Part shown: positions 24,139 through 32,183 of the stretch, one piece after another | How positions within the stretch are numbered: position 1 is the stretch's first letter | Layout: the number at the start of each line of letters is the position of its first letter | Assembly: GCF_021531435.1 (NCBI RefSeq) | Contig: NZ_JAFBIS010000001.1 | Location: forward strand, 186,001 to 250,000 | DNA from: Oscillibacter valericigenes | GTDB lineage: Bacteria; Bacillota; Clostridia; Oscillospirales; Oscillospiraceae | DNA: 64,000 bases | Direction: 5' to 3' | Made by a program: the position numbers and the translations under genes | The notes under the pieces: generated by a model | Told to the model about the DNA's origin: nothing | The model's database searches: none | Seen by the model: the letters and a program-made list of their open reading frames with translations, nothing else

Positions 24139-25974
24139 ATGTCTCAATCCACCCCAGATGGCGGACTGCGGGACAGCGGTCAGTTTATATCCACTACCTT
24201 CCGCCAGGCACTCCTGCCCGCGATCCTGTCCGTCGGCGGCGTGATGGCGTCCACCCTGGCCAACAGCCTCATTGCCGGCAACCTGCTGGGGCATGAGACC
24301 CTGGCGGTTCTCAGCATCGTCAACCCGGTGTATTTTGTCTATACCACCATCGGCTCCCTGGCAGGTGTTGGCGCGTCGTCTCTGGCCGCCTGGTGCATCG
24401 GCCGGGATGACCGGGAGGGCTGCGACGCTGCCGTTACGCTGGCGGCCTTGCTGTCTCTGGGAGTCAGCCTGGCTCTGGCGGTGTTGGGAAGCCTGCTTTT
24501 GGAGCCGCTTCTGGGCATCCTGGGAGCCACGGGGGAACTGCTGGAGCCGACCCGCCAGTATCTCCGCATTTATATCTTCAGCGGCATCGGCGTCGCCGGT
24601 ATCTACCCGCCCTATTTCCTGCTGAAGCTGGACGGCTGGCACCGTTTGTCCATGGCCCTGTTCCTGTTTCTGGCCGTTGGCTGCGTGGGCCTGGAGCTGT
24701 TCTATGTGCTGGCCCTGGGCATGGGGCTGGCGGGAGTGGCGCTGGGCTGCACGGTCGCTAACCTGGCTGCCGCTTTCCTGGGCTGGGCCGCCCTTTTGTG
24801 GAAGGGCAGCAGCTTCCATCTCCGCTCCCTGTCCCGGGCCTGGTCCCGGGCGCCCCGGATGCTGGCCGCCGGTAGCCCCTCCGCCCTGAATAACCTGTGC
24901 GGCGTGCTGCGGGGCGTGGCCCTGAACCTGCTGATCTCCGCTCTGGCGGGACAGGCCGGCCTGTCCGCTTTCAGCGTCGTCTCCATGGCGGGAAACCTGT
25001 CCATTGTGTTCATCAACGGCCTGTGTCAGACCACAGGGCCCTTTGTGGGCGTGTTTACCAGTGAGCGGGACGGCACCAGCCTGCGCCAGATCGAAAAGCA
25101 GGCGCTGAAGCTTGGAATGCTGCTCATCGTGCCGGTCGCTGTTCTTCTGGCGGTGCTGGCGGCGCCCTTCTGCCGCCTGTTCGGTGTCTCCGACCCGGAG
25201 ACCCTGGACCTGGCGGCTCCGGCGGTGCGGCTGTTTGCCCTCAGCCTGCCGCTGGCCATGCTGTCCACCATCTGGATGAACTACTACCTCTCCGCCCGCC
25301 GGACCTGGCTGGCGAATCTGCTGACGGTGTGCCGCGCGTACCTGTTCCTGGTGCTCTCCGCCCGGGTCCTGTCGGGCCTCTTGGGGCTCCCCGGCGTGTG
25401 GCTGGGCTTTACCGCGGCGGAGGTGCTGTCCTGGGCGGTGCTGTGGGCGGCGCTGACCCTGTTCCGCCGCCGCCACCCGGAACTGCAGGGCATCCTGCTG
25501 CTGGACCGGCGGTATGAGGAGGAGGGACGGTTCGTGTCCTTTTCGGTACATACGTCGCTGGATGAGATTTTGGATGCCTCCCAGCGCATTTCGGCTTTCT
25601 GCGAGGAAAATCAACTGGATCCGGAGCGGTCCATGCTCATCTCCCTGTCTCTGGAGGAGATGCTGGTGAGCATCAAGGAGCACTGCTTCCCGGAGGATGA
25701 GACCCAGACCATCAGCATCCGCATTTTGCTGACGCCGGGAGAAGACCCGGACAGACCGGACATCATCCTGCGCATCCGCTGCGGCGGCGCGCCCTTTAAC
25801 CCCATCGACTACTATGAGCGCCACAAGGCGGAGACGGCGGGGGAGATGGACGAGCTGGACGGCCTCTTGGAGGGGCTGGACGACAGCCTCGGCATTGCTA
25901 TGGTCTTGGCCGCCGCCCCGGTGGTGGATTATAAAACGACTTTCGGCGTGAACAATCTGACCATTTTGCTGTGA
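24139..25974 (+). CDS. MATE-family transporter fused to a degenerate RsbW-like domain
   Basis: A 611-residue fusion. Residues 1-455 are a MATE-type multidrug/toxin efflux protein with about 12 membrane segments and the paired-half arrangement. Residues 460-611 resemble the ATP-binding domain of RsbW-type anti-sigma kinases (FSVHTSLDEILDASQRISAF, then LSLEEMLVSIKEHCF). In that domain the N-box Asn is Ser (EEMLVS) and the G1-box Asp is Cys (RCGGAPFNP), so Mg-ATP binding may be lost. Compare the intact protein at 29160 (EELFVNI, RDWGKPFDP). It heads an operon with a GNAT protein, a SpoIIE phosphatase and an intact RsbW-like protein. MATE-HATPase fusions next to such genes are found in clostridia; the transported compound is unknown. 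Confidence 0.85.
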   Translation: MSQSTPDGGLRDSGQFISTTFRQALLPAILSVGGVMASTLANSLIAGNLLGHETLAVLSIVNPVYFVYTTIGSLAGVGASSLAAWCIGRDDREGCDAAVTLAALLSLGVSLALAVLGSLLLEPLLGILGATGELLEPTRQYLRIYIFSGIGVAGIYPPYFLLKLDGWHRLSMALFLFLAVGCVGLELFYVLALGMGLAGVALGCTVANLAAAFLGWAALLWKGSSFHLRSLSRAWSRAPRMLAAGSPSALNNLCGVLRGVALNLLISALAGQAGLSAFSVVSMAGNLSIVFINGLCQTTGPFVGVFTSERDGTSLRQIEKQALKLGMLLIVPVAVLLAVLAAPFCRLFGVSDPETLDLAAPAVRLFALSLPLAMLSTIWMNYYLSARRTWLANLLTVCRAYLFLVLSARVLSGLLGLPGVWLGFTAAEVLSWAVLWAALTLFRRRHPELQGILLLDRRYEEEGRFVSFSVHTSLDEILDASQRISAFCEENQLDPERSMLISLSLEEMLVSIKEHCFPEDETQTISIRILLTPGEDPDRPDIILRIRCGGAPFNPIDYYERHKAETAGEMDELDGLLEGLDDSLGIAMVLAAAPVVDYKTTFGVNNLTILL

Positions 25975-25986
25975 GGAAGAAAAACT

Positions 25987-27018
25987 GTGACACTGTACAG
26001 AAAGAAAACGACGGGGGAGACATTGGCGTGCAGATTTGCCGGCGCCTCGGACCGGAGGCCGGACAAAGCTGTGCTGGAGGGGATGCTCGCCTGCGTGCGG
26101 GAGGAATACGGCGACACCTACATCGACAAGCGGATCTATGATCTGGACTGGCTGATGGAGGAGACCATCGCGGGCCGTCTGCTGACAGCCGTGGTGTTCG
26201 CTGAAAACGGAGAGGCCGCGGCCGGGATCTGCCTGCGGGAGAATCCGCCCTTTTACGGGGTGGGAGACCTGTGCATGCATGTGGTGCGCAAGGCGTACCG
26301 GGGCTACGGCATCGGCACCCCTCTGGTGGCCTGGGTCATCGCGATGCCGGAGGCAGAGCGCTTTTCCGCCATCGGCTCTCACAATGCCACCTTCCACACC
26401 ATGAGCCAGCGGGAGTCCTATGCCTGCGGGCTGCGGCCCTGCGGGATGCTGTTCAACCTCTATCTCAGCCGGGGGTTCGTCCATTCCCACGCCAATATCG
26501 GCGAGAAGCTGAGCTACGCGGTGGCGGCCATGCCCTTTGACCGGCGTGAGGTCAGCCTCTGTATGCCGGAGGAGCACCGTGCTTTCGCGGCAGATTACTA
26601 CCGGAGCGTGGGCGTCCCGGTCCGCTTCCTTCCGGAGGGGGGACCGGCCCCCGCCAGTGACCTGACGGTGCTGGAGGACGAGGCCCATTGCACCCTGACA
26701 CTGTGTCTGGAGGCCTGCGGGTCTGATTTGGAAGAACGGGCGTCCGCTTTGCTGGCGCACAGCAAGGACCGGCCGATGCAGACTGCCGGCGCCTGCCTGG
26801 AGCTGTCCAGCCCCTCGGCGGCCTGGGGATACCAGGTACTGACCGGCCTGGGCTTCCGGTTTTCCGGCCTGCAGCCCTTCTGCCGGGGGAAGCAGTATTT
26901 GCTGCTGCATCACCCTATGGGGGTGGAGATCCCCTTTGACCGGATGCACATCGATCCCGCGTATCAGGCGATGTTCGATGATGTCCGCGCATCTTTTCCA
27001 AACAGGAGGGAAAACTGA
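25987..27018 (+). CDS. GNAT-family acetyltransferase
   Basis: A 343-residue protein with a GNAT fold at about 60-130: AVVFAENGEAAAGICLRENPPF, then LCMHVVRKAYRGYGIGTPLV, where RGYGIGTPLV is the acetyl-CoA loop. A second half (about 180-343) may be a vestigial GNAT repeat. The start is GTG 25987, 13 bases after the MATE stop, preceded by GAGGAAGAAA. It lies within the partner-switching operon, and similar GNAT proteins travel with MATE-RsbW genes. Substrate unknown; a role in signalling is possible but not shown. Confidence 0.8.
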   Translation: MTLYRKKTTGETLACRFAGASDRRPDKAVLEGMLACVREEYGDTYIDKRIYDLDWLMEETIAGRLLTAVVFAENGEAAAGICLRENPPFYGVGDLCMHVVRKAYRGYGIGTPLVAWVIAMPEAERFSAIGSHNATFHTMSQRESYACGLRPCGMLFNLYLSRGFVHSHANIGEKLSYAVAAMPFDRREVSLCMPEEHRAFAADYYRSVGVPVRFLPEGGPAPASDLTVLEDEAHCTLTLCLEACGSDLEERASALLAHSKDRPMQTAGACLELSSPSAAWGYQVLTGLGFRFSGLQPFCRGKQYLLLHHPMGVEIPFDRMHIDPAYQAMFDDVRASFPNRREN

Positions 27019-27021
27019 ATA

Positions 27022-29163
27022 ATGAAGAGTATTCGGAGCAAAATCCTTTTGACGGTGCTGGCGGTATCCGTCGGCTCTATTGCCGTGGTCGCCGCCGTGA
27101 CCCTGGTCAATCTGAACAACATGCGGGAAAATGTGGTGACCATGAGCGATACCATGGGCACCCAGGCGGCGGAGGACAGCACTATGGCCATGGAGACCCA
27201 GGCCATGGAACAGCTGACGCTGATCGCGGCAGGCAAAGCCGACTATGCAGACGAGAAGATGAACAAGCAGCAGACCTACACCTACATGGTGGCGGATTAT
27301 CTGCAGCAGCTCTATACCGATCCGGATTCCTATACGCCCCGGGAGGCCAACGGGCCGGACCCGGCGCTGGACGGAGAGCTGTCGCCCCAGCTGCTGTACT
27401 TCAATGAGACCATCGACCCCGCAGCCGTGGCGGAGGAGGTGGCCCTGACCGCCAACACCGGGGACATGCTGCTCTCCATCGCCCGGGGCGACCCGGACAT
27501 CGAGTGCGGCTACTTCGCCGCCGCCAGCGGCTTCTCCCTGACGGTGGACGACGTGCCCGGCCACAAGAAGGAGTATCTGGACTGCCCCACCCGGGGATGG
27601 TATCAGCAGGCTATGAAGGCCGGGGATCTCATTTGGACCGACGTTTTTGAGGACGCCATGGGCCGGGGCCTGGCCATCACCTGCGCCATGCCCTACCGGG
27701 ACGGCGACGGGGAGATCCGGGGCGTTGTGGCGTTCGGCTCCACCATCAACGCCCTCAGCGACAAGATCATCGAGACGGAGATCGGCGAGACCGGCTATGT
27801 GTTCGTGGTCAATGAAAACGGCCAGACCATCATCTCGCCCAATATCAGCCGGGATGACCAGGGCAATATCATCCGGGAGAGCCTGTTCGACAGCGACAAC
27901 CGGGAACTGCGGGACATCGGCCGCTCCATCACAGCCCGGGAGACCGGCGTGAAAGAGGTGGAGTTTGAGGGCCGCCAGGTCTATATGGCCTATCACCCCA
28001 TGTCCGTTCTGCCCTGGTCCGTGGTGGCCGTGATGGACGTGGAGGAGGCCATGGCGCCCGCCGAGGACACCCGGAGCAATATCGAGGCCATCACCGATGG
28101 CGCGGTAGCCGGCATTGACAAGTCCATCTATACGGTCTTGATACTGGTGGCCCTGGTGTGCGTGGCGGCTATCGTGATCGTGGCCCTGGTGTCCTATGCC
28201 TTCGCACAGAAGCTGACGACGCCCCTGTCCCACCTGCTGGAGGGTGTGGAGCGCATCAGCGGCGGCGACCTGAAGACCCAGATCGAGGTCCATACGGGAG
28301 ATGAGATCGAGACGCTGGCGGATGCCTTCAACAGCATGACCGCCAATCTGGAAAAATACATCCACGATCTGACCGCCGTCACAGCGGAAAAAGAGCGCAT
28401 CGGCGCGGAGCTGAACGTGGCGACCCAGATCCAGAAGGACATGCTGCCCAATATTTTCCCGGCCTTCCCGGAGCGGCGGGAGTTCGACATTTACGCCAGC
28501 ATGGATCCTGCTAAGGAAGTGGGCGGCGACTTCTACGACTTCTTCATGGTGGATGACTCCCACCTGGCGGTGGTGATGGCGGATGTGTCCGGCAAGGGCG
28601 TGCCGGCGGCGCTGTTCATGGTCATTGCCAAGACCATCATCAAGAACCAGGCCCTCACCGGCGACCCGCTGGACCAGGTGTTTGACCGGGCCAACGACCA
28701 GCTTTGCGAAAACAACGGCGAGGGACTGTTCGTCACCGCCTTTATGGGTCTGCTGGACCTGAACACCGGAGACTTTACCTATGTGAACGCCGGGCACAAC
28801 GCCCCGCTGCTGCGCCGGGCGGGCGGCAATTACGAATATCTCAAGATGGACCCCGGGTTTGTCCTGGCGGGTCTGGACGGGATGATCTATGAGAGCAGCC
28901 AGCTGAGACTGGGGGAGGGGGACACCCTCTTCCTGTACACCGACGGCGTCACCGAGGCGCTGGACCCCGATGAGCAGCTGTTCGGCGAGGACCGGCTGCG
29001 GGACGCTTTGAATGACAAACAGGGGATCGATCTGCGGGTCAGCGAGCTGTTGCCCTACGTCCGCTCCGCTCTGGAGAAATTTGCACGGGGCGCCGAGCAG
29101 GCGGATGACATTACCATGCTGGGCATCACCTACCGGGGACCCGGAAAGGGAGGAGACGCATGA
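27022..29163 (+). CDS. Cache-HAMP-SpoIIE PP2C phosphatase (RsbU/RsbP-type)
   Basis: Membrane-bound signal phosphatase of 713 residues. A first membrane helix (about 7-30), a large extracellular dCache-like sensor (about 35-365), and a second helix VLILVALVCVAAIVIVALVS (about 374-394) lead to a HAMP domain (LLEGVERISGGDLKTQI) and a C-terminal PP2C-type SpoIIE domain. The PP2C domain has GGDFYDFF, MADVSGKGVPAALFM and the C-terminal ADDITML, all metal-binding motifs of the family. Its likely substrate is a phosphorylated STAS protein; the only STAS gene in the window is at 6333. The next gene overlaps by 4 bases and encodes an RsbW-like kinase. Sensed ligand unknown, small-molecule type expected from Cache. 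Confidence 0.93.
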   Translation: MKSIRSKILLTVLAVSVGSIAVVAAVTLVNLNNMRENVVTMSDTMGTQAAEDSTMAMETQAMEQLTLIAAGKADYADEKMNKQQTYTYMVADYLQQLYTDPDSYTPREANGPDPALDGELSPQLLYFNETIDPAAVAEEVALTANTGDMLLSIARGDPDIECGYFAAASGFSLTVDDVPGHKKEYLDCPTRGWYQQAMKAGDLIWTDVFEDAMGRGLAITCAMPYRDGDGEIRGVVAFGSTINALSDKIIETEIGETGYVFVVNENGQTIISPNISRDDQGNIIRESLFDSDNRELRDIGRSITARETGVKEVEFEGRQVYMAYHPMSVLPWSVVAVMDVEEAMAPAEDTRSNIEAITDGAVAGIDKSIYTVLILVALVCVAAIVIVALVSYAFAQKLTTPLSHLLEGVERISGGDLKTQIEVHTGDEIETLADAFNSMTANLEKYIHDLTAVTAEKERIGAELNVATQIQKDMLPNIFPAFPERREFDIYASMDPAKEVGGDFYDFFMVDDSHLAVVMADVSGKGVPAALFMVIAKTIIKNQALTGDPLDQVFDRANDQLCENNGEGLFVTAFMGLLDLNTGDFTYVNAGHNAPLLRRAGGNYEYLKMDPGFVLAGLDGMIYESSQLRLGEGDTLFLYTDGVTEALDPDEQLFGEDRLRDALNDKQGIDLRVSELLPYVRSALEKFARGAEQADDITMLGITYRGPGKGGDA

Positions 29164-29567
29164 AAACATTGACGGTTCCGGCTGAGCGAAACGAGTTGGA
29201 CACGGTCCAGGGTTTTGTGGATGAGGCTCTGGACCAGGTACCCTGCACGCCTGAGACCCGGCTGCAGCTCCAGATCGCCGTGGAGGAGCTGTTTGTCAAC
29301 ATCGCCAGCTACGCTTACGCACCCAACAGCGGGGAGGCGGTCATCGGCTGCCATGTGGAGCAGGAGCCGCCCTCTGTGACCATTCAGTTCCGCGACTGGG
29401 GTAAGCCCTTTGACCCGCTGGCCAGGGAGGACGCGGATATTACGCTGTCCGCCGAGGACAGGAAGATCGGCGGCCTTGGCATCTATATGGTGAAAAACAG
29501 TATGGATGATGTGCGTTATCAATATGAAAACGGCCAGAATGTTTTGACCATTCGCAAGAACTTTTAA
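29160..29567 (+). CDS. RsbW/SpoIIAB-type anti-sigma serine kinase
   Basis: Small ATP-binding protein, 135 residues, of the HATPase_c_2 family. Key boxes are intact: LQIAVEELFVNIASYAY (N box), FRDWGKPFDPL (G1) and KIGGLGIYMVKNSMD (G2). Proteins of this family bind a sigma factor or another target and phosphorylate a STAS antagonist. The ATG overlaps the phosphatase stop (ATGA), so the two are coupled. No sigma factor gene is present nearby, so the target could be a distant sigma factor or, in non-sigma switches, another enzyme. It ends the operon; a GC-rich hairpin follows. Confidence 0.92.
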   Translation: MKTLTVPAERNELDTVQGFVDEALDQVPCTPETRLQLQIAVEELFVNIASYAYAPNSGEAVIGCHVEQEPPSVTIQFRDWGKPFDPLAREDADITLSAEDRKIGGLGIYMVKNSMDDVRYQYENGQNVLTIRKNF

Positions 29568-29585
29568 AGTGCTTTCGAATATGCT

Positions 29586-29613
29586 GAAGGGGCGGCAAGC
29601 CTGCCGCCCCTTC
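29586..29613 (+). terminator. hairpin after the partner-switching operon
   Basis: A perfect GC-rich stem (GAAGGGGCGGC/GCCGCCCCTTC) lies 19 bases after the RsbW-like gene. The T-tract is weak, so it may be a poor or factor-assisted terminator. Confidence 0.6.
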
Positions 29614-29650
29614 GCTATGAAATTTGGACCGTTCCACGAAACCATGAATC

Positions 29651-29688
29651 AAAAAAAGAACGGCAGCTTATGCTGCCGTTCTTTTTTT
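29651..29688 (-). terminator. terminator of the tRNA-Ala gene (copy 1)
   Basis: Hairpin AAAGAACGGCAGC/GCTGCCGTTCTTT with A and T tracts, directly following the tRNA-Ala CCA end on the - strand. It can also end + strand transcription from the RsbW operon. The same hairpin follows tRNA copy 2. Confidence 0.85.
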
Positions 29689-29763
29689 GGTGGAGATAAG
29701 CGGGATCGAACCGCTGACCTCTTGACTGCCAGTCAAGCGCTCTCCCAGCTGAGCTATACCCCC
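29688..29763 (-). tRNA. tRNA-Ala(GGC), copy 1
   Basis: A 76-base cloverleaf. The acceptor stem is GGGGGTA against TATCTCC with two G-T pairs, the D arm is GCTCAGCTGGGAGAGC, and the anticodon arm CTTGA-CTGGCAG-TCAAG gives anticodon GGC. The T arm is AGCGGTTCGATCCCGCT and CCA is encoded. An identical tRNA is on the other strand at 46755-46830. Confidence 0.96.
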
Positions 29764-29868
29764 GAACCGGAACATTTGCAAGTATAACAGGGGAATAGAA
29801 AAATGTCAACACTTTTTTATAGTCTCGAAAAAAATTTTGAAAACGAACCAAGGCGCATGGTCAGTACC

Positions 29869-30546
29869 TCATTCAAATTCCAGGTTGGAGATCTGGTAGG
29901 CGTGAAGAATATGCAGGCGCATGGCGGAACGGGCACCCTCACCATTTCCACTCTCAATAAACCGGACGATCTCGCGGTGATCCTGAAGGGAGTAGGTGAT
30001 ACTCTCCTCAAAATAGGTCAGGTCTGTGTAAATGGATTTATTGATAATCGGCATCAGCTTTGTCATGAACTGGTTATGGCTGGCCAGGGCGATGGTATTG
30101 TGGAAATCCTGCTCGATCTTCACGGGATTCTGCCCGTGGGCGGCGGCAGCTTCGATTTTCAGGCTCAGCTCCCGGATGGCCTCGATCTCCTCCTGAGTGG
30201 CGCGCTTGGCGGCGTAGTACGCCGCGGGGGGCTCCACCATCATACGGATCTCCAGCAATTCCCGGTTGCTGGCGGACACCGTTTCCAAAGGAGAGAGGTC
30301 CGCTCCCGCCGCCGGCAGCTCATAAGAGGTCACAAAGGTGCCCCGGCCGCGTTTGATCTCCACAAGGCCCCGGGTGCAGAGAATGCGGATAGCCTCCCGC
30401 AATGTCACACGGCTGATGCCCAGCTCCTCAGCCAGCTCCATTTCATTCGGGAGCTTATCACCGGTCTGAAAACGGCGCTCCACCAAGATCATATCCATGA
30501 TCTGGATAGCTGCCTGCTCAGAAAGGGAAGAAGTCGATCCGGCCAT
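29869..30546 (-). CDS. FadR-type GntR regulator (divergent from the first dehydrogenase operon)
   Basis: Transcription regulator, 225 residues. The N-terminal winged helix (about 10-75) has LPNEMELAEELGISRVTLRE and ends with the wing RGRGTFV; the C-terminal FCD domain is all-helical with metal-ligand type residues (FHNTIALASHNQ, HILHA). Such proteins respond to carboxylate ligands, and several (PdhR, LldR) control pyruvate or lactate metabolism. ATG 30546 follows AGGAGGTGCCCA. It is divergent from the operon starting at 30857. A shared CGTAAGATG(T/A)CT element lies near both promoters, which suggests control of itself and of that operon. Confidence 0.92.
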   Translation of the reverse strand: MAGSTSSLSEQAAIQIMDMILVERRFQTGDKLPNEMELAEELGISRVTLREAIRILCTRGLVEIKRGRGTFVTSYELPAAGADLSPLETVSASNRELLEIRMMVEPPAAYYAAKRATQEEIEAIRELSLKIEAAAAHGQNPVKIEQDFHNTIALASHNQFMTKLMPIINKSIYTDLTYFEESITYSLQDHREIVRFIESGNGEGARSAMRLHILHAYQISNLEFE

Positions 30547-30584
30547 TGGGCACCTCCTGTTCGTATGCTTGCAACGGATGTTAT

Positions 30585-30596
30585 AGACATCTTACG
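30585..30596 (-). promoter_or_regulatory. candidate GntR operator in the regulator's own promoter
   Basis: CGTAAGATGTCT reads on the - strand just upstream of TATAAC, the likely -10 of the regulator gene. An 11-of-12 match sits at 30771-30782 in the divergent promoter, with a weaker one (ATAAGATG) at 30793-30800. Confidence 0.45.
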
Positions 30597-30716
30597 ACAG
30601 TTGACACAAAAAAGCAAGATTCTTTTTTGGAAAATTTTACGCGAAAAAATTGTGCACAAAAAAATGGCGGAAAAAGAGTGATTTTACCAAAATTCAAAAA
30701 AACAGCACTTTATACA

Positions 30717-30782
30717 TTGACTTTTAGAAAGCGGATGCATAAGATAAAAAGCAAAGGGTATTACATAAGACGTAAGATGACT
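30717..30782 (+). promoter_or_regulatory. promoter and operator-like site of the first 2-oxo acid dehydrogenase operon
   Basis: -35 TTGACT (30717-30722), 17-bp spacer and -10 TAAGAT (30740-30745) point to the metal-hydrolase gene at 30857. CGTAAGATGACT at 30771-30782 lies just downstream of the start site, where a repressor could block transcription. The rest of the 310-base gap is AT-rich and without coding signal. Confidence 0.6.
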
Positions 30783-30856
30783 AGCAAGCTGAGATAAGAT
30801 GTGTGGGACTGGCTCCGCTGAGGCGTTCCGCGATGATTCGGAGGAAAAGAACACCC

Positions 30857-31624
30857 ATGGGAGAAAAACTGCGGGTTACCTTGATTGCTAACGCAGGGCT
30901 GCTGCTGGAATACCAGGGCATCACCCTGATGATGGACGGGATCTACGGAAAAGAGGGACATCCTTTCAGCAATCTGAAGCCGGAGGTATGGCAGCGGATG
31001 CTGGCGGGGGAGCCGCCCTTTGAAAAGATCGACTATCTGCTGTTTTCCCATGCTCATCCGGATCACTTCTCCCCGGAGATGACCTTGGAGTTCCTGCGGC
31101 GCCGCTCCGTCAAGGGCGTGTTCCTGCCGTATACCAGGACCGTCCGGGAAAGCGGGCTGGCTGATTACCTGCGGGAGCGGCGCATCCCCTGCGTGCCGCT
31201 GTCGGAGCAGACGGATCACGCCGCTTACCGTATTGAACCGGAGATCACCGTTCGGGCCTTCAAGACAAAGCACCTGGATAAGAAATATGAGCATGTCCGG
31301 CACTTCTGCTATCTCATCAGCTTCGGCGGAAAGAACGTGCTGTTCACAGCGGACGTGGATTACACCACCGAGGATTTTGACACCATCCGAAACCTTCCGC
31401 TGCGGGCCGTGTTCGTCAACCCACTGTTTTTCAGCGTGCTGCGCTGGGGACGGTATTTCCACGGGCAGCTGAACACCCAGTGCTACTGCATCTATCATGT
31501 CCCCTTTTCAGAAGACGACAGCCTGCGGATGCGGCCGGTCCTCGCCCACAATATGGTGGAGTGGCCGCCGGAGAAGCAGGAGACCCTCGTCCTCTGTGAC
31601 GCATTCCAGCATATCGACTTATAG
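30857..31624 (+). CDS. metallo-beta-lactamase-fold hydrolase (UlaG-like)
   Basis: Predicted metal-dependent hydrolase, 255 residues. It has the MBL signature SHAHPDHFSPEMT (near residues 61-73), a core strand LLLEYQGITLMMDGIYG, and further His residues (KTKHLDKKYEHVRHFCYLIS, then FTADVDYT) in the family positions. The closest general group is UlaG/YcbX-type MBL proteins, often lactonases or phosphodiesterases. It is the first gene of the dehydrogenase operon (40 bases before the DUF296 gene), so its substrate may relate to the keto-acid or acetoin pathway. ATG 30857 is preferred to a GTG 54 bases upstream; GGAGGAAAAG lies before it. Confidence 0.82.
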   Translation: MGEKLRVTLIANAGLLLEYQGITLMMDGIYGKEGHPFSNLKPEVWQRMLAGEPPFEKIDYLLFSHAHPDHFSPEMTLEFLRRRSVKGVFLPYTRTVRESGLADYLRERRIPCVPLSEQTDHAAYRIEPEITVRAFKTKHLDKKYEHVRHFCYLISFGGKNVLFTADVDYTTEDFDTIRNLPLRAVFVNPLFFSVLRWGRYFHGQLNTQCYCIYHVPFSEDDSLRMRPVLAHNMVEWPPEKQETLVLCDAFQHIDL

Positions 31625-31663
31625 GAAACCGGAAACAGACATCATTATTTAAAGGAGGCTGGC

Positions 31664-32140
31664 ATGGGAAACATGGATATGGAAATGGCCCAGGGTAAGC
31701 TGGGCCGCGTGGTGGCGCTCCGGCTGAAGCCGGGCACCGACGTCCTGCTGGGTCTGGAGGAGGCCTGTAAGCGCAGCGGTATCAACAACGGCGTGATCCT
31801 CAGCGCGATCGGCAGTTTGGACAGTCCCCATTTCTGCGATGTGGTGGAGCTGCCCACCAAGGCGGGCTATGGCTACGGTGAGGTGCTCCATCTGACCGGA
31901 CCCATCGAGTTGACCAACGCGTCCGGCATCATCTGCCATGATGACGAGGGCAACACCAACCTGCATGTCCACATGACGCTCACCGACCGCCACGGCAACG
32001 CCCACGGCGGACATCTGGTGGAGGGAACCAAGGTCCTGCTGACTGTCGACGTCATCATCGCGGAGATCGAGGGCGTGGTCATGGGCCGGAAGTTCGACGA
32101 AGAATTGGAAGTTCCCCTGTTTGCGCCCAGACAGGCGTAA
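31664..32140 (+). CDS. DUF296/PPC-domain protein
   Basis: A 158-residue PPC (plants and prokaryotes conserved, DUF296) protein. The family core is visible: RLKPGTDVLLGLEEACKRSG, NGVILSAIGSLDSPHF, and LHVHMTLTDRHGNAHGGHLV with its His cluster, a probable metal site. Bacterial members are trimers often called PD1-like DNA-binding proteins, but their actual role is unknown. AAAGGAGGC precedes ATG 31664. It lies between the MBL-fold gene and E1 alpha, suggesting it works with the enzyme complex or its substrate. Confidence 0.88.
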   Translation: MGNMDMEMAQGKLGRVVALRLKPGTDVLLGLEEACKRSGINNGVILSAIGSLDSPHFCDVVELPTKAGYGYGEVLHLTGPIELTNASGIICHDDEGNTNLHVHMTLTDRHGNAHGGHLVEGTKVLLTVDVIIAEIEGVVMGRKFDEELEVPLFAPRQA

Positions 32141-32183
32141 GGGAAACCATAGATCCTAAAAATTACAGAAAGGCGTGAAGACA

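Larger units (their letters stand above)
29651..29776 (-). repeat. inverted repeat arm 1: tRNA-Ala with flanks
   Basis: About 126 bases covering the tRNA, 13 bases of upstream flank (AATGTTCCGGTTC) and the whole terminator match 46742-46868 in inverted orientation. Only a one-base difference in the A run after CCA is visible. The arms bracket 17 kb. Confidence 0.88.

Noticed and set aside
24085-29169. A 1694-codon open frame on the - strand
   Set aside because: It runs antisense through four well-supported + strand genes, is His/Gln/Gly-rich low-complexity, and has no family features. It is open because of GC-rich third positions.
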